In this document: positions 4,101 through 9,160 of the stretch, piece after piece
Layout: every line of letters starts with the position of its first letter
Numbering within the stretch: position 1 is the first letter of the stretch
Assembly (NCBI GenBank): GCA_905193585.1
Contig: CAJJPG010000072.1
Span: 1 to 9,436 of the forward strand
Source of the DNA: an uncultured Oscillospiraceae bacterium
GTDB lineage: Bacteria; Bacillota; Clostridia; Oscillospirales; Acutalibacteraceae
Reading direction: 5' to 3'
Length of the DNA: 9,436 bases
Program-made: the position numbers and the translations under genes
Notes under the pieces: generated by a model
The model's database searches: none
Seen by the model: only the letters and a program-made list of their open reading frames with translations
Told to the model about the DNA's origin: nothing

Positions 4101-6872
4101 TACCTTTCATTTGAAGCTGCAGACGGCGCGCCGGACTATGCGGACGCGCTTACAATATCCGCCGAAACGGAGCTTAAACTGGACTTTATAATATTTGTTT
4201 CGGGTTACGGCGATGATACGGGTGAGTTTTACTATACCCCCACACCGGGCGACGCAAACGCGGACGGTAAATTTGATATAAGGGATATTGTGCGCGCCAA
4301 AAAACATTCCGCCTATAATTCGGCACTGGATATATCCGTAACCGATTTTGATAAGGACGGTGTCGTTACCGGCAGCGACATTGCATATTTAAAGAAACTG
4401 ATTTTAGGAGTCGAGCCCGACATTTTACCGGTAAGCACCGTAAACCCCGGCACACCTACGCTTGTCAACGGCTCGGATATTGCGCTTTACGACGTTATAT
4501 CGTTTGGGGCAAAGGGCGACGGAATAAGCGACGATACCCCCGCCTTTTCGGCGGCACTGCAAACCGCCGGGAAAAACGGTGCCGCGGTTTATGTGCCTTA
4601 CGGAAAATACCGCCTTACCTCATCGCTCACAATTCCCGCAAACGTATCCCTTACAGGTCAGGTATGCAGCGACGGAACGACTCCGATTTTAATGCTTTAC
4701 CCGAAAACCGTGTCCGAGGGCAACAATACGCCGTTTTTCAGAATGTGCGCTTTCGGCACGGTCGAAGGCTTTACGATCTGGTATCCCGAACAGACGCTGA
4801 GCGGCGGAACGGTAAAAGCCTATCCGTACACGTTTTCCATGGTGGGCTGGCAAAGCGTTACGCTGCAAAACCTCTATATAGTAAACGCCTATGACGCATT
4901 TGATTTTGAACTTACGCCGCATAATCTTGAAACGGTGAGAAATATAAAGGCGACCGTACTGCACAGCGGCATGGTGTGGAGCGGCAACAACGATATAGGG
5001 CGGTTTGAAAACATAAGCATCAGTCCGGAATGGTGGCTGAAAAGCAGCGTTACGGAAAAACCGAACGCCGCCGCGCTTTACAGCCGGTGCAGGAATAACA
5101 TCACCGTGCTGCATATTAAAAGCATAGACTGGCATTTTGTATCGACATTTGAAATATATGATTGCCGCACAGGCGTTAAGGCGGACGGCGGTTTCGGTAA
5201 ATTTTACGGCTGTAATTTTGTGCGCTGCAATACCGCCGTGGAATTCAATTCGGTTGCATATTACGGAACCACGTTTACCAATTGCCGCATTTCCGCCACC
5301 CACGGCAGCAGCCCTGCAGCGGTCAGATTAAACGAAAATTGCAAAAACAACATATCGTTTGTAAGCTCGGAAATATTCTCCGCTGGGAAATATGCCGTTG
5401 AAAATCACGGCGTTACCGGGGTAATGCTCACAGGATGTCGGGTAAGCGCCCCAAATGCCGCAGCCGTTCTTTATACATACGGCGGTAAATACGGGGTAAG
5501 CTCATCGGAATTTTACGGCAAAAAAATAGCGGAGCAGTCACCCGACGCTCCGAAAAGTACCTTTTCAAACATAACGCTCAACAATTCCGCCGTATCCTCT
5601 CTGCCCGGTATTAACGCGCTTACGGCATATAACGGCGACGACTCTGCCGAAACGCCGGTCGTTCCGTTAAGTCTCGGTATAAAAAAGCCTGCCGAAAACA
5701 ATTCCCACATTTTCAATGCCGCCGATTTCGGCGTGAATGAAAACGAAAGCGATATTTCCGCCTCGCTGCAATCGGCAATAAACGCTGCGGCGGCAGCCGG
5801 CGGAGGAACGGTATTTGTCCCGAACGGAAATTATTATCTGCAAAATCCCGTAACGGTAAAAAAAGGCGTCACGCTGCTCGGCTCGCATGACGCACCGCAT
5901 TACTCCACCGCAGTCTGCACCTCGTTTATTACCGACTACGGTAAAAATCTACCCGACGGCACGGCGCTTATCACGCTGGAAACAAATTCGGCTCTAAGGG
6001 GGCTTTCCGTCAGTTATTCCGAAACAAGGCTTGATTCAACGCCCTATGCCTATACTTTAAGAGGCACAGGCTCGGACATTTATATAAGAAACGTCGCGGT
6101 GGACGGAGCATATCGGGTTCTGGATCTGAAAACGAACCGCTGTGACCGCCACTATGTGGAATATCTCCTGTTTTCCGCCACAAACACGGGAATATCCATA
6201 GGCTCCGGCAGCCACGACGGTACGGTAAGGGACTGTCAGTCAAACGTTTCCCAGCTGTGGGATAACCGTTTCACAGACAGAAACTACTGGCTTAATACCG
6301 TAGGCACCGCGGCAATTATCAATTATCTTAACGGGCATTTTACAGGGTACGAAATATCCGACGCGGTAAATCAGACCTTTTTCATGAACTTTGTTTACGG
6401 CGCGAATGTCGGTCTGAAAATTAACGGTTCGGCGGACGCGGCAATTATAGGACAGGGCGTGGATTATACATTTTGCGCCCTTGATATTGCAAATAATGCA
6501 AACGTAAGACTGTTTGAAAGTCAATTGTCGTGCAGCAGCGGAAGCTCGGTCGCCATAAAAACCGAAAAGGACTTTTCGGGAAACCTCAGGCTTTATAACA
6601 CGGCAATATGGGCGTGCCGCAAAAACGCGATGGAGTTAAACGGCGGCAATACCGCAGCCGTAGGAGGTGTATTTTTTCAGGGCGGCTCGGACGCCGTTTA
6701 TCTGGCGGGCGGCAGTGCTGCCTTTTACGGCATTGCGTTTGCAGAACACACAAACAGCACCTTTAATATTCAGGCGGGAGCCGAATATCTGCTTGCCGCA
6801 GGAAACTGCTATAAAAATTTTTCATATAGCAACGGCTCAGGTATAAAGCTTTACGGTTGCGATCTGAATTAA
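1134..6872 (+). CDS. Large secreted modular protein: module repeats, internal type I dockerin, two beta-helix domains
   Basis: The 1912-residue product has a signal peptide (residues 1 to about 30: MKKGVKRFL, a hydrophobic run, then AAAG). Six to seven related carbohydrate-binding-like modules span about 34-1026, and a type I dockerin covers about 1035-1095. Two pectate-lyase-3-like parallel beta-helix domains follow at about 1117-1493 and 1525-1912. It is exported, and the dockerin should tether it to a cohesin-bearing scaffoldin. There is no LPXTG motif or C-terminal membrane segment. The beta-helix fold is used by pectate lyases, polygalacturonases and GH55 glucanases, so a polysaccharide-active enzyme is likely, but I cannot identify catalytic residues or substrate. 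The ATG at 1134 is preferred over an in-frame ATG at 1125 because AGGG (1121-1124) lies 9 nt upstream of it and directly abuts the earlier one. It is divergent from the homologous gene at 1-748. The stop at 6870-6872 is 18 bp from the convergent transporter stop, with no terminator visible. Confidence 0.93.
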   Translation: MKKGVKRFLSFIAALSFGAAFPLPFSPAAAGKTERIAVLDDEKAEYGGFCTSVTSEKVRFGAYAYKSSPGYDANDYWIIRTDLPDKKDFSEITENGKSGALRFWIYVEDCAEINNWNGSQAQLGKGWDKNAYVWSGWDTQITADGWNEIVLPFSAASHVGLPSAADITYFNLRTNNTSFKTTVYTDRICVCTDSAPAAAPACAMLQSCEQQSTLSAPSACSVSAKHAYEGGFSFFSGAENNDSWIICSNGTSPLNATDITPYLNGGLRFLIYVDDINAMGSVYRLALSSGGTALGDYWKNEDGGRTDTADVGYVWNSADISRQITRNGWNEVILPFKKAKMNYSATESETVYPYSGGVNLTELYFRNYVRSCDVYIDSIMLISDCENFNAIEPSYVKLSGLDEDGGRYTEGGGSLLLENETERFVSFERRDCEGDGFAYLRFMLYLPENGALPDVGQVKLYDGENTVCQFPSAYIAPQITRGWNEVFLYIRDGLSFTDGISFSADTEYWHNIRIDSLMLLTAAGNDCKSDYKQDETECNNISSGSEFSYTVLNPCEKADGMKKYGVAAATSEKRTEGTKSILSRADGDFILCSEGESPLKPFNPDTYGEKAAVRLLMYIDGETDMAGSDYGILLTDGSAVKETFLNKTARGFYWDSAVIAPQIKKANDWNEIVLPFSKAYKNSVSGVSCTDIFFYAAERTADIYIDFITAVSDLSFTERANSFYREKNISVIDGFDTGKPVSAADKALRFWIWVENKNDVAPNWGGSQLQLGEEWDKNVYVWSGWDTQITADGWNEIILPFGSAAKVGAPDNEHISYINIRSGNTKFKTTVYIDCIRISTPAGTAETYIDAVLNDESGDSGGFCAEISGEKSKSGSFSYKATPGAGNHDYWMIRTSLKKKINLEKTAGEPYQGISSLYLSAGAEYKKDFRETNLADGKYGGIQLWYRGSLKNAAPCGTVTLLHGENAVLSWRLADVLNSERLTDGWQSAYLSFEAADGAPDYADALTISAETELKLDFIIFVSGYGDDTGEFYYTPTPGDANADGKFDIRDIVRAKKHSAYNSALDISVTDFDKDGVVTGSDIAYLKKLILGVEPDILPVSTVNPGTPTLVNGSDIALYDVISFGAKGDGISDDTPAFSAALQTAGKNGAAVYVPYGKYRLTSSLTIPANVSLTGQVCSDGTTPILMLYPKTVSEGNNTPFFRMCAFGTVEGFTIWYPEQTLSGGTVKAYPYTFSMVGWQSVTLQNLYIVNAYDAFDFELTPHNLETVRNIKATVLHSGMVWSGNNDIGRFENISISPEWWLKSSVTEKPNAAALYSRCRNNITVLHIKSIDWHFVSTFEIYDCRTGVKADGGFGKFYGCNFVRCNTAVEFNSVAYYGTTFTNCRISATHGSSPAAVRLNENCKNNISFVSSEIFSAGKYAVENHGVTGVMLTGCRVSAPNAAAVLYTYGGKYGVSSSEFYGKKIAEQSPDAPKSTFSNITLNNSAVSSLPGINALTAYNGDDSAETPVVPLSLGIKKPAENNSHIFNAADFGVNENESDISASLQSAINAAAAAGGGTVFVPNGNYYLQNPVTVKKGVTLLGSHDAPHYSTAVCTSFITDYGKNLPDGTALITLETNSALRGLSVSYSETRLDSTPYAYTLRGTGSDIYIRNVAVDGAYRVLDLKTNRCDRHYVEYLLFSATNTGISIGSGSHDGTVRDCQSNVSQLWDNRFTDRNYWLNTVGTAAIINYLNGHFTGYEISDAVNQTFFMNFVYGANVGLKINGSADAAIIGQGVDYTFCALDIANNANVRLFESQLSCSSGSSVAIKTEKDFSGNLRLYNTAIWACRKNAMELNGGNTAAVGGVFFQGGSDAVYLAGGSAAFYGIAFAEHTNSTFNIQAGAEYLLAAGNCYKNFSYSNGSGIKLYGCDLN
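1233..1710 (+). repeat. Module 1 of the large protein (complete type)
   Basis: Residues about 34-193 contain GGFC, a SYK-PG variant (YAYKSSPG), DYWIIRT, ALRFWIYVE, GWDTQITADGWNE, VLPF and TVYTDRI. This is the full-length form and is clearly homologous to the module in the divergent gene at 1-748. Function as a glycan-binding domain is inferred from layout only. Confidence 0.75.
1732..2290 (+). repeat. Module 2 of the large protein (divergent)
   Basis: Residues about 200-386 retain the signature SRQITRNGWNEVILPF (codons around 2094-2141), an LRFLIYVDD strand and a terminal DVYIDSIML strand, but much of the rest has diverged. It is longer than module 1 because of an insertion before the QIT signature. 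Confidence 0.6.
2316..2706 (+). repeat. Module 3 of the large protein (short, divergent)
   Basis: Residues about 395-525 carry YLRFMLYLP, IAPQITRGWNEVFLYI and a terminal IRIDSLMLL strand. The module lacks the DYW-I-RT section near its start, so it is shorter than module 1. The order of strands is the same. Confidence 0.55.
2776..3281 (+). repeat. Module 4 of the large protein (divergent)
   Basis: Residues about 548-716 carry VRLLMYIDG, IAPQIKKANDWNEIVLPF and a terminal DIYIDFITAVS strand. It is closest in layout to module 2, including a WDS before the IAPQI signature. Confidence 0.6.
3315..3650 (+). repeat. Module 5 of the large protein (N-terminal half missing)
   Basis: Residues about 728-839 start with VIDGFDTGKP and join almost at once to ALRFWIWVENK, then continue through GWDTQITADGWNE, ILPF and TVYIDCIRIS. 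The section with GGFC, SYK-PG and DYW-RT, present in module 1 and in the divergent gene, is absent. The retained half is highly similar at DNA level to 260-346 on the opposite strand. Confidence 0.7.
3684..4210 (+). repeat. Module 6 of the large protein (chimera of a half module and a divergent module)
   Basis: Residues about 851-899 hold a good copy of the module N-terminal half (GGFCAEISGEK, SFSYKATPG, HDYWMIRT). The sequence then switches to a fresh domain-like stretch (about 912-1026: GISSLYLSAGAEYK, IQLWYRG, LTDGWQSAYLSF, LDFIIFVS) that resembles module 3 rather than the expected second half. It is best read as a half module fused to a further degenerate module. Confidence 0.55.
4236..4418 (+). 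other. Type I dockerin domain
   Basis: Two F-hand calcium loops are visible. The first, GDANADGKFDIRD, has D, N, D, G, D, D at loop positions 1, 3, 5, 6, 9 and 12. The second, DFDKDGVVTGSD, keeps D, D, D, G, D but has Thr at position 9. Each is followed by a helix (IVRAKK and IAYLKKLILG). This is the standard dockerin layout for binding a cohesin. Its central position, with about 820 residues following, is unusual because dockerins are usually near a terminus. Confidence 0.9.
4482..5610 (+). other. First parallel beta-helix domain (pectate-lyase-3-like)
   Basis: Residues about 1117-1493 begin with YDVISFGAKGDGISDDTPAF, then AALQTAGKNG, AVYVPYGKYRL and VSLTGQ. This is the recognisable entry motif (FGAKGDG-DDT-A, then a VP-G-Y strand) of the pectate-lyase-3 / end-sialidase-like right-handed beta-helix group. 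Many short strands with Asn and Cys ladder positions follow (for example NCRIS, CKNNISFVSSE). The typical GH28 catalytic motifs (NTD, DD, GHG, RIK) were not seen. Confidence 0.8.
5706..6869 (+). other. Second parallel beta-helix domain (pectate-lyase-3-like)
   Basis: Residues about 1525-1912 repeat the entry motif in a variant form: FNAADFGVNENESD, LQSAINAAAAAGGGTVFVPNGNYYL, then VTLLG. A run of beta-helix-like strands continues to the C-terminus. Two such domains in series recall GH55 glucanases, but the long linker and absence of recognised active-site residues leave the family open. Confidence 0.78.
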
Positions 6873-6890
6873 AGTTTAATGCAAACATGC

Positions 6891-7802
6891 TCATATGATT
6901 CCGCTTACAAACACGGTTGATAAAACGCCTACGGCAATTCCGGCCCACTGCTTGGCGGTTAGCCTTTCCTTGAAGCAGAAAACGGCGTAAAGCATTGTGA
7001 GCATCATAGGGCAAAGGTTTATTGTGGGGAAAAATACAACCGAGGCAAGCCTGCCCGATAAAAACAGGTTTATTGTGTGCGGAAAGGCAAAGCAAAGCCC
7101 CGAAACCGCAGGAAAAAGCAAAACGGCGAGGGTTAATTTATTAAGACTCTCACCCGATTTTTTCATTCGCCCGCGTTCTGTAATAAGCCTTATACCTGAA
7201 ATGGCAAAGGAAACAAAGAAGCATGTAAGCAGTAGTGCGGGCATTTCCGCCTTGTGGGCGGCGTTGTTTTGGTGTATTTTCTGCACAACGCCCACTGCGC
7301 CCGAAAACACAAACGCCACCGTGCAGAAAAGCAACCATTTAAGATTGACTGCGCGCCTTTCACCCCCGTCATTTCCCGGGGAGAGAATAATGCATATTAT
7401 CATAAGCCCTATGCCCGCAAATTGCGAAACGGTAACCTTTTCTCCGAAAAGCACGGGTCCGCTCATACTGGGTATTATTGCCGAAAGCGCCACTATAACG
7501 GACGTGTAGGCAAAAGAGCCGCAGGCCTGAGCCTGCAGCAGCCCCTCAAGGCTCAAAATATTGGCGACGGCAAGCGCCGCGCCGAGCAGCACGGAAAACA
7601 CGCTGAAACTGAACTCTGTTCCCGAAAAAAGATATATCAACAGTATAGATAAAAAACAAAATATGTTCTGATAAAAATTAAACCGCCACAAATACACGCC
7701 GGACATCGGGTAGCTTTTGGCATATTTACCGCGTAAAATGCCGATAAGCGCGCTTGTGATTACGGATAAAATGATAAGTAACGGTATTGGTAAAGAAAAC
7801 AT
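6891..7802 (-). CDS. DMT superfamily transporter, EamA family
   Basis: The 303-residue integral membrane protein has about ten hydrophobic segments (roughly residues 5-24, 44-60, 70-88, 97-115, 124-140, 155-172, 187-206, 225-246, 251-274 and 282-301). Each half ends with the family's Glu-containing stretch: FGEKVTVSQFAGIGLMI and FKERLTAKQWAGIAVGVLS. This internal duplication and the length are typical of EamA drug/metabolite transporters, which export or import small metabolites; the substrate cannot be predicted. A GTG at 7808 is in frame, but GGGG (7813-7810) lies 7 nt before the ATG at 7802 and only 1 nt before the GTG, so the ATG is preferred. It is convergent with the large secreted gene and divergent from the AraC-type regulator, which may control it. 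Confidence 0.9.
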   Translation of the reverse strand: MFSLPIPLLIILSVITSALIGILRGKYAKSYPMSGVYLWRFNFYQNIFCFLSILLIYLFSGTEFSFSVFSVLLGAALAVANILSLEGLLQAQACGSFAYTSVIVALSAIIPSMSGPVLFGEKVTVSQFAGIGLMIICIILSPGNDGGERRAVNLKWLLFCTVAFVFSGAVGVVQKIHQNNAAHKAEMPALLLTCFFVSFAISGIRLITERGRMKKSGESLNKLTLAVLLFPAVSGLCFAFPHTINLFLSGRLASVVFFPTINLCPMMLTMLYAVFCFKERLTAKQWAGIAVGVLSTVFVSGII

Positions 7803-7827
7803 AGGCACACCCCAAAAAAAATATAGC

Positions 7828-7856
7828 TTTACTTTTTCAGCATAATGTGGTATACC
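7828..7856 (+). promoter_or_regulatory. Predicted promoter of the AraC-type regulator
   Basis: TTTACT (7828-7833), a 17-bp spacer and TATACC (7851-7856) are preceded by TGG, giving an extended -10 (TGGTATACC). The start would be near 7863, about 60 nt before the GTG start codon. The -10 lies inside a perfect palindrome (7848-7857). Confidence 0.5.
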
Positions 7857-7857
7857 A
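7848..7857. promoter_or_regulatory. Palindrome TGGTATACCA: candidate operator or symmetric bidirectional -10
   Basis: This perfect 10-bp palindrome lies between the divergent transporter and regulator genes. Because it is symmetric, each strand reads TGGTATACC, an extended -10. The same site could therefore start transcription towards the regulator and, leftward with a start near 7842, towards the transporter. The -35 on the minus strand is poor (TAGTAT at 7877-7872). The core also resembles GntR-type operators of the TGGTATACCA form, so a repressor site is an alternative. Confidence 0.4.
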
Positions 7858-7911
7858 TAAACAAAAACGAAATACTATGAGATTTCGCCCTAAAAATATG
7901 ATATTTGTTTC

Positions 7912-7917
7912 AAGGTG
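7912..7917 (+). promoter_or_regulatory. Ribosome-binding site fixing the GTG start of the regulator
   Basis: AAGGTG at 7912-7917 is 5 nt upstream of GTG at 7923. The longer frame from TTG at 7905 would place this site inside the coding sequence and has no Shine-Dalgarno sequence of its own. Confidence 0.6.
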
Positions 7918-7922
7918 TGGCT

Positions 7923-8756
7923 GTGGAAATACATTATTTAAAAAATATACTGCCTGACGGCGGACTGTGCGCGGTAACGGAATACGGTGAGCATAATATT
8001 AACGGTTCGCTGCACCCGACGGATGACGCACATATTCACGATTACTGCGAGGTTTATTTCAATGTAAGCGGCAACGTTTCATTTGCGGTGGAAAATAAGG
8101 TTTATCCCGTAAATACGGGGGATATTATAATTTCTAAGCCGAACGAGATACATTATTGCATTTATCACTCCGACCAGATACATACCTGCTATTGCTTTTG
8201 GGTAAAGGTGTCGGCGGAGTATTCTTACCTGCTTTCGCCCTTTTTACAGCGCGCGGCTGGGGAAAAAAACCGCATAACCCTAAGCCGCAGCGATAAAGAA
8301 AAATTGCGCACGCTTTTTGATACTATGCTTGCCTGCCAGGATAAAAAGCCTATGTCGGCGGAAAATCTGGCGGCGGTGGTTGGTGTGCTTGATATAATAG
8401 AAAAAAACAGGGACAGAACAGAACCGTCGGTAGGAATATCGGCGCGCTTGGGCGAAATTTTGGAATATACGGACAATAACTTCGGCGACGAATGCTCGGT
8501 TAATATGCTTTGCGAAAAATTTTTTATAAGCCGCAGCTCGCTTTACAGGGCTTTTAGAGACGAACTCGATATAACCCCCTCGAAATATATAGAAAACCGC
8601 CGCCTCGCAAACGCAAAAAAGCTGCTTGAACGCGGAGATAGCGTTCAAGCAGCCGCAGAAAAAAGCGGGTTTCCCGATTATTCGCATTTTATTTCACTTT
8701 TTAAAAGGCGTTTCGGAATAACGCCTAAAAAATTTCAAAGTAAATTTTCTAGGTAA
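7923..8756 (+). CDS. AraC-family transcriptional regulator with N-terminal cupin domain
   Basis: The 277-residue protein (from GTG 7923) has the two-domain AraC layout. Residues about 20-110 form a cupin-type sensor: H37-I-H39-D-Y-C-E43, then GNVSFAVENKVYPVNTGDIIISKPNEIHY, as in regulators that bind sugars. Residues about 175-277 form the DNA-binding domain with two helix-turn-helix units: SVNMLCEKFFISRSSLYRAF, and VQAAAEKSGFPDYSHFISLF followed by KRRFGITPKKF. Length is normal for the family. It is divergent from the transporter and lies near two secreted glycan-type proteins, so control of one or more of these is a fair inference. The second HTH region contains a 13-bp hairpin (8621-8653). 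No terminator is visible after the TAA. Confidence 0.93.
   Translation: MEIHYLKNILPDGGLCAVTEYGEHNINGSLHPTDDAHIHDYCEVYFNVSGNVSFAVENKVYPVNTGDIIISKPNEIHYCIYHSDQIHTCYCFWVKVSAEYSYLLSPFLQRAAGEKNRITLSRSDKEKLRTLFDTMLACQDKKPMSAENLAAVVGVLDIIEKNRDRTEPSVGISARLGEILEYTDNNFGDECSVNMLCEKFFISRSSLYRAFRDELDITPSKYIENRRLANAKKLLERGDSVQAAAEKSGFPDYSHFISLFKRRFGITPKKFQSKFSR
8615..8653 (-). terminator. Intrinsic-terminator-like hairpin on the strand opposite the regulator, inside its coding sequence
   Basis: GCTGCTTGAACGC (8621-8633) and GCGTTCAAGCAGC (8641-8653) are perfect 13-bp complements with a 7-nt loop. On the minus strand the stem is followed directly by TTTTTT (complement of 8615-8620). That is the full form of a Rho-independent terminator facing leftward, antisense to the AraC-type gene. 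On the plus strand the stem is followed by CGCAGAAAAAAG, with no T tract, so it should not stop the regulator's own mRNA. It could end read-through transcripts from the leftward gene at 9159-9419. Confidence 0.55.
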
Positions 8757-8897
8757 AAATCAAATTTTAATGTTATTATCATTCCGTTTTCTCTGCTGTA
8801 ATATATCTTCAGTTGGGCAGTTCACTTTCTCTTATCATCATGACAGGTGGCACCTGTCAGCGTATAGGCGCAGTTGCCCCTTGGCGGAAAAAGACTC
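8757..8897. other. Spacer after the regulator, no gene seen
   Basis: The first 70 bases are AT-rich and show no terminator for the regulator, only a weak AT-only dyad just after the stop. A perfect 19-bp palindrome follows at 8841-8859. CAGTT occurs at 8810-8814, 8819-8823 and 8871-8875 around it. No coding frame with a ribosome-binding site is present. Confidence 0.5.
8841..8859. repeat. Perfect 19-bp palindrome TGACAGGTGGCACCTGTCA
   Basis: Two 9-bp arms (TGACAGGTG and CACCTGTCA) are perfect inverted complements around a single central G. There is no T tract on either strand, so it is not an intrinsic terminator. It lies 39 bp upstream of the -35 of the next promoter. An operator, a recombinase or integrase arm site, or a replication-protein site are possible; I do not recognise the sequence. 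Confidence 0.6.
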
Positions 8898-8926
8898 TTG
8901 AAAAAACATCCCGCTGCCGATATAAT
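8898..8926 (+). promoter_or_regulatory. Strong sigma-70-type promoter of the 60-aa protein gene
   Basis: TTGAAA (8898-8903), a 17-bp spacer and a perfect TATAAT (8921-8926) form the best promoter match in the window. The start would be near 8932, giving a leader of about 24 nt to the ATG at 8956. Confidence 0.75.
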
Positions 8927-8955
8927 AAACCTTGTGCGATTTCGGAGGGATGAAG

Positions 8956-9138
8956 ATGGAAAACGAAAAATACTACATAGCCGTTAATGCAGGCGACAGA
9001 TATCCGCTTTTGAAAACGCCGCAGGACTACACGGAATATTTTAACGAAGCACTCTCGTTCGGAGACTTATTCGATGTGCTTCGGTATATAGAAAAGCACG
9101 GCCTTGAACGAATTGTCACAGCCGTGATTAAACGCTGA
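8956..9138 (+). CDS. Small protein of unknown function (60 aa)
   Basis: I do not recognise this family. The gene is well supported as a single transcription unit: a strong promoter (8898-8926), GGAGG (8944-8948) 7 nt before the ATG at 8956, and an intrinsic terminator overlapping the stop codon. The TTG at 8932 and ATG at 8950 are in frame but badly placed relative to the ribosome-binding site. The product (MENEKYYIAVNAGDRYPLLK...) is soluble, with no signal peptide or membrane segment. An N-terminal beta-like stretch is followed by helical DYTEYFNEALSFGDLFDVLRYIEKHGLERIV. Its neighbour is a mobile-element-type HTH gene on the opposite strand, so an accessory-element origin is plausible. A DNA- or protein-binding accessory role would be a guess. 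Confidence 0.75.
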   Translation: MENEKYYIAVNAGDRYPLLKTPQDYTEYFNEALSFGDLFDVLRYIEKHGLERIVTAVIKR

Positions 9139-9160
9139 CCGCCGACAAGCGGTCTTTTTT
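9137..9160 (+). terminator. Intrinsic terminator of the 60-aa protein gene
   Basis: The perfect stem GACCGC (9137-9142) / GCGGTC (9149-9154) has a 6-nt loop and is followed by TTTTTT (9155-9160). The stem begins within the TGA stop codon. The T tract overlaps the stop codon of the convergent gene (9161-9159). On the minus strand there is no T tract, so it works in one direction only. Confidence 0.88.

Noticed and set aside
4689..5303. 204-codon minus-strand open frame inside the large gene
   Set aside because: It lies wholly within the first beta-helix domain, has an unnatural low-complexity composition and no supporting ribosome-binding site. It is a by-product of biased codon use.
1134..6872. 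Sortase or membrane anchoring of the large protein
   Set aside because: There is no LPXTG-like motif, C-terminal hydrophobic segment or S-layer-homology domain. The dockerin is the only attachment module seen.
6997..7652. Plus-strand open frames of 170 and 132 codons opposite the transporter gene
   Set aside because: They are antisense to a clear EamA transporter with the family's duplicated motifs, and have no recognisable domain.
7905..7922. TTG start for the AraC-type regulator
   Set aside because: There is no ribosome-binding site before it, and AAGGTG at 7912-7917 is well placed for the GTG at 7923.
8280..8687. 135-codon minus-strand open frame opposite the AraC-type gene
   Set aside because: It is a shadow of a well-supported regulator. 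The terminator-like hairpin at 8615-8653 would lie near its start, and no promoter or ribosome-binding site is apparent.
8841..8859. Reading the 19-bp palindrome as a terminator of the regulator gene
   Set aside because: It is followed by GCGTATAGG on the plus strand and TGATGATAAG on the minus strand, without a T tract, and has a 1-nt centre that would force a strained loop.
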